From NCBI GenBank assembly GCA_938040055.1, contig CALHWY010000009.1:1-38669 (forward strand): a stretch of DNA of 38,669 bases, in the 5' to 3' direction. How positions within the stretch are numbered: the stretch's first letter is position 1; every line of letters starts with the position of its first letter. Origin of the DNA: an uncultured Endomicrobiia bacterium. GTDB taxonomy: Bacteria; Elusimicrobiota; Endomicrobiia; Endomicrobiales; Endomicrobiaceae. The notes beneath the pieces are model-generated. The model worked only from the letters and a program-made list of their open reading frames with translations. It had not been told where the DNA came from and ran no database searches. Made by a program: the position numbers and the translations under genes. Of this stretch, positions 33,799 to 38,669 are shown in pieces.

Positions 33799-36700
33799 TT
33801 AATTAGTGTAATGAAGTTCCACCGCGTCCGGGCTTCCGATAAGTTTTTCAACGGAAGAGATAAAAGAATCGCTGCAATCGGACAAGTACTCGGTTTCAAC
33901 GGCGAATTTTCCCTGGACGGGGTCTTCAAGATCTAAAAAAACTTTTGCCCTGCCTTTATGGCGCTTAAACACTTTCGTCAGTTGTTCGCTGAGTTCCTCA
34001 TCGTATCTTGTAGTGGATATTTTTATGTGCACTTCGCCGCAGTTGGGGGTAAATTTCTTTTTTGCTTCGTCTATAGTCATCATATCTTCAACGATTATTT
34101 CAGCCTGTCCTTCGGATCCCATAAGCCTGCCTTTTATGACTACGACATTGTTTTGCGTCAAATATCCCTGATAAGTTTCGAACGATTTAGGAAAAAGTAT
34201 AGCTTCGACGCTGCCGTGCAAATCCTCGACTTTGAACTTGGCGTAAGGCTCTTTTCTGGCTTTCGATATCATTTTTTTTACCGAAGACACCATCCCTGCT
34301 ATGCGCACGATCTGCGCGTCTTTAATGTCGGCATTTTCTTTCGGGGCGGGAAGATTATCCAGTCTGTAATTGGAATATGCTATAAGCTCCCTTTTTCTTG
34401 GCGTTAAAGGATGCCCGGAAAGATAAAAACCCAGCACTTCTCTTTCAAATTCAAGGGCTTCAAAGGGCTCAAGCGGTTTTACTCCTTTAATAAGAGAGCT
34501 TCCGGCCGCGATGGTCTCCGCCGAATCGAATAAAAAGCCCTGCGCGGATTCTTTTTCGGCTTTTATTTTCGCCGCTTTGTCCACTGAAGAGTCCATGCTT
34601 GCAAGCAAAGCCGCTCTTATCCGAAGCTTATCCTTGCCGAAAGAATCAAAAACGCCCGCCTTTGCAAGGCTTTCCAAAGCTTTTTTATTTGTCGATTTTA
34701 AATCTATCCTCTGCAAAAATTCGTCCCAGTCTTTGAATTTGCCGCCGCCGTTTTCAGCGCCCGCGGCTCTGGCCTGCTCGACGGATTCCGTTATGCCTTC
34801 GCCTACGTTTTTTACCGCGAGAAGGCCGAATCTGATATTTCCGCCTTCGGCGCTGAACTTTCCGCCGGAATATTGTATGTCCGGAGGCAGTATTTTTATT
34901 CCGAAAGTTTCGGCGTCTTCAAGATACATCACAAGCTTGCTTTCTTCATTGTCTTTAACGGCGGAACGCCCTATTTCGGAATTGAGAAGAGCCGTTATAT
35001 ATTCCAGCGGGTGATTGGCTTTAAGATAGGCTGTCCGGTATGAAACTATTCCGTAAGCGGCAGAATGGGATTTATTAAAGCCGTAACCGGCAAAAGCGTA
35101 AATATTATCATAAATTTTGTCGGCGACTTTTTTGTCCACCCCGTTTTTCTCGGCGCCCGCGACGAATTTTTCTCTCTGCGCTTCAATGACTTCGGGTATC
35201 TTTTTGCTCATGGCTTTGCGCAGCCCGTCGGCTTCGCCCGGAGTAAAGCCCGCAAGAGCGATAGCCATTTTCATAACCTGCTCCTGATATAAAATGACTC
35301 CGTAAGTATCGGCGAGAATCGGTTCCTGAAGGGGGTGGTCATATTCGATTTTTTTTCTTCCGTGCTTTCTGGCTACAAAATCGTCAAGCATGCCAGAACC
35401 CATCGGACCTGGACGGTATAAGGCTATCAAAGCTATTATGTCTTCAATATTTGTGGGTTTGAGTTTTCTTATAAGATCTCTCATACCCCTGCTTTCAAGC
35501 TGGAACACGCCCAAAGCCTTGGCTTCGGCAAGAAGCGCATATGTTTTCGGGTCGTCCAGCGGAATTTTGCCCAAATCGAAATCCGGATCTTTTTTCTTAA
35601 CGAGCTTGACGCATTCGTCTATAATGGTAAGCGTTCTCAGCCCCAAAAAGTCGACTTTAAGAAGGCCGAGATTCGGAAGTATAACGCCGTCATACTGGGT
35701 CGTTATAATATCCCTCGAACCTTTGGCGAGGGGGGAATAGTTGGTTATCTCTTCATTTGCTATGACCATGCCGGCGGCATGAACGCCGGTATGCCTTTTG
35801 AGCCCTTCAAGTTTCTGGGAAGCCGATATGAGCTTCGCGATTCTTTCATCCGATTTTACGAGTTTTGCCAGCTCCTGCGAATTCTGCAAAGCTTCGGCTA
35901 TGCTTGAGTTATGCGGTATAAGTTTTGCTATATTATTCGATTCCGTCGGAGTAAAACCCATTACCCTGGCCACGTCTTTTATTACAAGCCTTGCCTGCAT
36001 GGAGCCGAAAGTAATGATCTGCGCGCATTTTTCTTCGCCATACTTTTGGCGCACGTATCTTATGACTTCGTCGCGTCCAGAATCGGCGAAATCTATGTCC
36101 AAATCCGGCATTGAACGTCTGTCCGGATTTAAAAATCTTTCAAAAAGAAGACCGTATTTCAGCGGACATATATCCGTAATGCCCAAAGCGTAAGCTACCA
36201 TGGATCCCGCTCCGGAACCTCTGCCCGGGCCGACTGGTATGCCGTTGTCTTTGGCATATTTGATAAAGTCCGACACTATTAAAAAATATGAAGCGAAGCC
36301 CATTTTCTCGATAATGCCGAGCTCATGTTTAAGGCGCTGCCGGTGTTCCGTCCTGATGTCGGCATATCTTGCGGAAAGTCCCTGCACGCAAAGTTTTTCA
36401 AGATACCGGGAATCCGATTCGTATTCCGCAGGAACCGGAAATTTCGGCAAAAGCAGCTGGTCCGATTTTATTTCCAGATTCGTTTTTTCCGCTATTTCCA
36501 GGGTGTTCTTTAAAGCCTGCGGAATATATGAAAAGGTTTTTTCCATTTCTTCGGGAGAACGGTAATAGAAAAGATCCGAGCCGAAACGCATTCTGTTGGT
36601 ATCATTTAAAGTTTTTCCCGTACCTATGCAAAGAAGAATATCGTGAATTGCGGCGTCTTCTTTTTTTAAAAAATGGCAGTCATTGGTCGCGACAAGCGGT

Positions 36701-37308
36701 ATTGCGGTTTTTTTCGAAAGTTCCAGAAGACCGGGAATAATTTTCTGCTGGTCTTCAAGTCCGTTATCCATTATTTCAATATAAAAATTATCTTCGCCGA
36801 AAATTTCGCGGTATTCCATCGCCGCCGCTTCGGCTTTTGCGGGATTTCCTTTAAGAAGATTGGACGCCACTTCTCCGGCAAGACAGCCCGACAGGCATAT
36901 TATTCCCCGGCTGTATTTGCGCAAAACCTCTTTGTCGACGCGCGGTTTATAGTAAAAACCTTCGGTAAAACCTATGCTGACTATATGCATAAGGTTCTGA
37001 TAGCCCTGAAAATCTTTTGACAGAAGCGTTAAATGATTATAATTTCCGCCTTCTTCGGATATTTTTTCCGCGCTTTTGTCAAAACGGGATCTGGGAGCGA
37101 CATAAACTTCGCAGCCGATAATCGGTTTTATGCCTTGAGCTTTGCATTCCCGAAAAAACCGCAACGCCCCAAACATATTACCATGATCTGTTAATGCAAC
37201 TGCATCCATTCCTAATTTCTTAACTATTTTTGGTATTTCTTTAATCCTGTTTACACCATCTAACAAACTATATTCACTATGTAAGTGTAAATGTACAAAT
37301 TCCCCCAT
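33799..37308 (-). CDS. dnaE: DNA polymerase III subunit alpha
   Basis: The replicative polymerase, 1169 residues, full length. N-terminal PHP domain with HLHLHSEYSLLDG and LTDHGNMFG; polymerase core with the catalytic PDLDIDFAD; then GVHAAGMVI, the GYGFNKSHSAAYG segment, a helix-hairpin-helix region and a C-terminal OB fold (RIAGMVSSVKK). The ATG at 37308 is preferred because AGAGG lies 6 bp upstream; an ATG at 37314 is in frame. The first 45 or so codons (37308 to about 37170) are strongly AT-rich, like truA and mnmA upstream, whereas the rest matches the main window. The composition switches within conserved codons, so this gene is either a natural recombinant or an assembly chimera. Confidence 0.95.
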   Translation of the reverse strand: MGEFVHLHLHSEYSLLDGVNRIKEIPKIVKKLGMDAVALTDHGNMFGALRFFRECKAQGIKPIIGCEVYVAPRSRFDKSAEKISEEGGNYNHLTLLSKDFQGYQNLMHIVSIGFTEGFYYKPRVDKEVLRKYSRGIICLSGCLAGEVASNLLKGNPAKAEAAAMEYREIFGEDNFYIEIMDNGLEDQQKIIPGLLELSKKTAIPLVATNDCHFLKKEDAAIHDILLCIGTGKTLNDTNRMRFGSDLFYYRSPEEMEKTFSYIPQALKNTLEIAEKTNLEIKSDQLLLPKFPVPAEYESDSRYLEKLCVQGLSARYADIRTEHRQRLKHELGIIEKMGFASYFLIVSDFIKYAKDNGIPVGPGRGSGAGSMVAYALGITDICPLKYGLLFERFLNPDRRSMPDLDIDFADSGRDEVIRYVRQKYGEEKCAQIITFGSMQARLVIKDVARVMGFTPTESNNIAKLIPHNSSIAEALQNSQELAKLVKSDERIAKLISASQKLEGLKRHTGVHAAGMVIANEEITNYSPLAKGSRDIITTQYDGVILPNLGLLKVDFLGLRTLTIIDECVKLVKKKDPDFDLGKIPLDDPKTYALLAEAKALGVFQLESRGMRDLIRKLKPTNIEDIIALIALYRPGPMGSGMLDDFVARKHGRKKIEYDHPLQEPILADTYGVILYQEQVMKMAIALAGFTPGEADGLRKAMSKKIPEVIEAQREKFVAGAEKNGVDKKVADKIYDNIYAFAGYGFNKSHSAAYGIVSYRTAYLKANHPLEYITALLNSEIGRSAVKDNEESKLVMYLEDAETFGIKILPPDIQYSGGKFSAEGGNIRFGLLAVKNVGEGITESVEQARAAGAENGGGKFKDWDEFLQRIDLKSTNKKALESLAKAGVFDSFGKDKLRIRAALLASMDSSVDKAAKIKAEKESAQGFLFDSAETIAAGSSLIKGVKPLEPFEALEFEREVLGFYLSGHPLTPRKRELIAYSNYRLDNLPAPKENADIKDAQIVRIAGMVSSVKKMISKARKEPYAKFKVEDLHGSVEAILFPKSFETYQGYLTQNNVVVIKGRLMGSEGQAEIIVEDMMTIDEAKKKFTPNCGEVHIKISTTRYDEELSEQLTKVFKRHKGRAKVFLDLEDPVQGKFAVETEYLSDCSDSFISSVEKLIGSPDAVELHYTN

Positions 37309-37317
37309 TGTCATCCT

Positions 37318-38101
37318 CTAATATTCCACACTGTATAACATAAGTCCATTTCCGTGGAACAGTCTTTCCGTGCTTTTGTTCTATCTTTTGCTTCTAACAC
37401 TTCTTTTATTTCTTCTGGTCTTCTCTTTCCGAAGTCCTATTTCTAAAAGTGTCCCCACTATTATTCTTACCATATTATACAAAAATCCATTTCCTGTAAT
37501 TTTTATAATAATCCTATTTTCCTTTTTTTCTTCTTTATTATTACAATATATATGAATATTCTTTCTTTCTATTGATATATTATATATTATTCTTACCGTT
37601 GTTTTCTTATTTTCTCCTGAAGATTTAAATGACTTAAAATCATGTTCCCCAATTAGATATTTTGAAGCTTCTTTCATTTTTTCAACATCAAGCTCTTTAC
37701 CTACAAAATATTCCCTATTTTTAGTAAGTGCTGAAACATATTCATTATCATTTAATATATATACATATGTTTTTTTCTTTGCATTAAACCTACTGTTAAA
37801 ATCAATATCTACTTCTTCAATCCCTTTTATACAAACATTTTTAGCTCTTGAATTAAAGCCAAGCATTATACTTCTTAATGGTATTTTATCATTTTCGGTC
37901 TTAAAGTTTGCAACTTGGTTTAATGCACTTACATTTGCATCTGTTCTTCCGAGAACCTACAACTTCTATCTCTTCTGAAAGTATTGATGAAAGTACTTTT
38001 TCTACTTCCCCTTGAACAGTTTTAACAGTTTTACCTGTTTGTTTTTGCCATCCTTTAAACATAAGTCCATCATATTCTAATATTATTTTAATATTTCTCA
38101 T
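37318..38101 (-). CDS. truA: tRNA pseudouridine synthase A, needs four +1 shifts at CGG
   Basis: TruA makes pseudouridine at tRNA positions 38-40. The start MRNIKIILEYDG and FKGWQ fit. The catalytic motif GRTDA appears only if one C is skipped at 37951 (TCT-C-GGA). The long middle part (MLGFNSRAKN, FNAKKKTYVYI, ITGNGFLYNMVR) is intact. The tail requires skipping a C at 37431, 37370 and 37354, giving GLGKRRPEEIKEVLEAKDRT and GNGLMLYSVEY. It then stops at 37318, just before the dnaE ribosome site. All four extra bases are the C of an in-frame CGG. The repaired length is 259 residues, normal for TruA. As written it is broken; as a pattern it is not random decay. Confidence 0.8.
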
Positions 38102-38159
38102 ATATTAAACCTTTAATCTTTCTTCTCCCATATATACTTTGTCAATTATTGCACCACCG
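37352..38159 (-). other. Five in-frame CGG triplets acting as apparent +1 shift sites
   Basis: The sites have their extra C at 37354, 37370, 37431, 37951 and 38159. Preceding codons differ (CCA, GCA, CTT, TCT, CTG) and the next base triplet is always GGA or GGT, that is Gly. The only other CGG strings in the truA and mnmA segments (in ACG GTA, ATC GGT) are out of frame. Every in-frame CGG is a shift site and every shift site is a CGG. Confidence 0.8.
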
Positions 38160-38669
38160 CAGACAAACTTCTCCATCATAGAATACTACAGATTGTCCTG
38201 GAGTTACTGCTCTTACTTTTTCATCATATATAACCTCAACTGTATTATTTTCTCCAACAATCACTTTAACTTTTGTATCTGGTTGCCTATATCTAAATTT
38301 TGCAGTACATTCAAATTCTTTTCCTAAATCATGTTTTGTAGTATATGAAAAATCTGTTGCTGTTAATCTATCTGAATATAGTTTTTCATTGTGGAATCCT
38401 TGGCAAACATACAGTACATTATTTTCAAGGTCTTTACCACATGCAAACCATGCTTCACCTTCAGTATCTTTAGTTCCACCAATACCTAATCCATGACGTT
38501 GACCGATTGTATAGTGCATTAAACCGATGTGTTCTCCACGGATATTACCATCTAAGTCAACCATTTTGCCACCTTGAGCTGGTAGGTATTGAGATAAAAA
38601 TTCTCTAAAGTTTTTCTCACCGATAAAACAAATACCCGTTGAGTCTTTTTTCTTCGCTGTAGCAAGACC
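38105..38669 (-). CDS. mnmA: tRNA 2-thiouridylase MnmA, partial (C-terminal part)
   Basis: MnmA thiolates U34 of certain tRNAs. The gene enters from the right edge: KKKDSTGICFIGEKNF carries the second catalytic Cys, then FLSQYLPAQGGKMVDLDG, YTIGQRHGLGIGG, FACGKDLENNVLYV and VTPGQSVVFYDG. As written the frame ends at 38142 (EVCLRWCNN). Skipping the C at 38159 (CTG-C-GGT) gives EVCLGGAIIDKVY and a stop at 38105-38107, three bases before the truA ATG. The N-terminal PP-loop half lies outside the window. Strongly AT-rich and Firmicutes-like in style. Confidence 0.85.

Noticed and set aside
1..38669. tRNA, rRNA or riboswitch genes.
   Set aside because: No T-loop-like string with a plausible cloverleaf, no rRNA segment and no TPP or other riboswitch core was recognised by eye; a covariance-model scan would be decisive.

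Overview
The window reads as accessory and housekeeping DNA of an anaerobic, fermentative Gram-negative bacterium. The best guess is Elusimicrobiota or a relative such as Omnitrophota. This rests on the giant exported Tiki-like/YvcK-like/HAD-like protein, which recalls architectures I associate with those phyla, and on the lactate/malate dehydrogenase pair, glutamate dehydrogenase and the general protein style. That placement is inference (about 60%). Almost every gene lies on the minus strand; only the carbonic anhydrase is on the plus strand.

Layout. 1-1637: AT-rich degenerate repeats and a broken NYN-domain nuclease gene. 1638-6932: nadA-thiM (NAD and thiamine metabolism), a cytidylate-kinase-like gene overlapping a MATE exporter, and cysK. 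7582-14895: one 2437-residue exported protein with its own promoter and apparently a leaderless message. 15687-19523: two lactate/malate dehydrogenase paralogs that differ at the substrate-specificity residue, then gdhA behind a consensus promoter and two stacked terminator-like hairpins. 19861-20520: beta-carbonic anhydrase. 20761-30429: two large paralogous VIT/vWA/TPR/DUF2135 exported proteins separated by a 3.3 kb lower-GC island. The island holds a dead IS200-type transposase, a dead ORF6N-type remnant, an intact radical SAM (SPL-like) gene, an intact ClbS/DfsB gene, a decayed zinc-ribbon gene and a broken WYL regulator. 30944-33703: four consecutive genes for small membrane or exported proteins sharing a C-terminal domain I do not recognise. 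33799-37308: dnaE.

The right-hand 1.5 kb (from about 37170, inside dnaE, to the end) is much more AT-rich and Firmicutes-like, and carries mnmA-truA-dnaE start to end almost without gaps. In mnmA and truA the family reading frame is kept only if one base is skipped at five places. All five are in-frame CGG triplets, and no other in-frame CGG exists in those two gene segments. This is either a systematic sequence artefact at a chimeric contig end or a +1 frameshift system at an unassigned CGG codon. It is the most surprising signal in the window.

Several other genes (MATE start, WYL regulator, one of the four small membrane genes) are interrupted at A7 or G4 tracts, so homopolymer slippage or sequencing indels should be checked before they are called pseudogenes. 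I saw no tRNA or rRNA genes and no CRISPR array.
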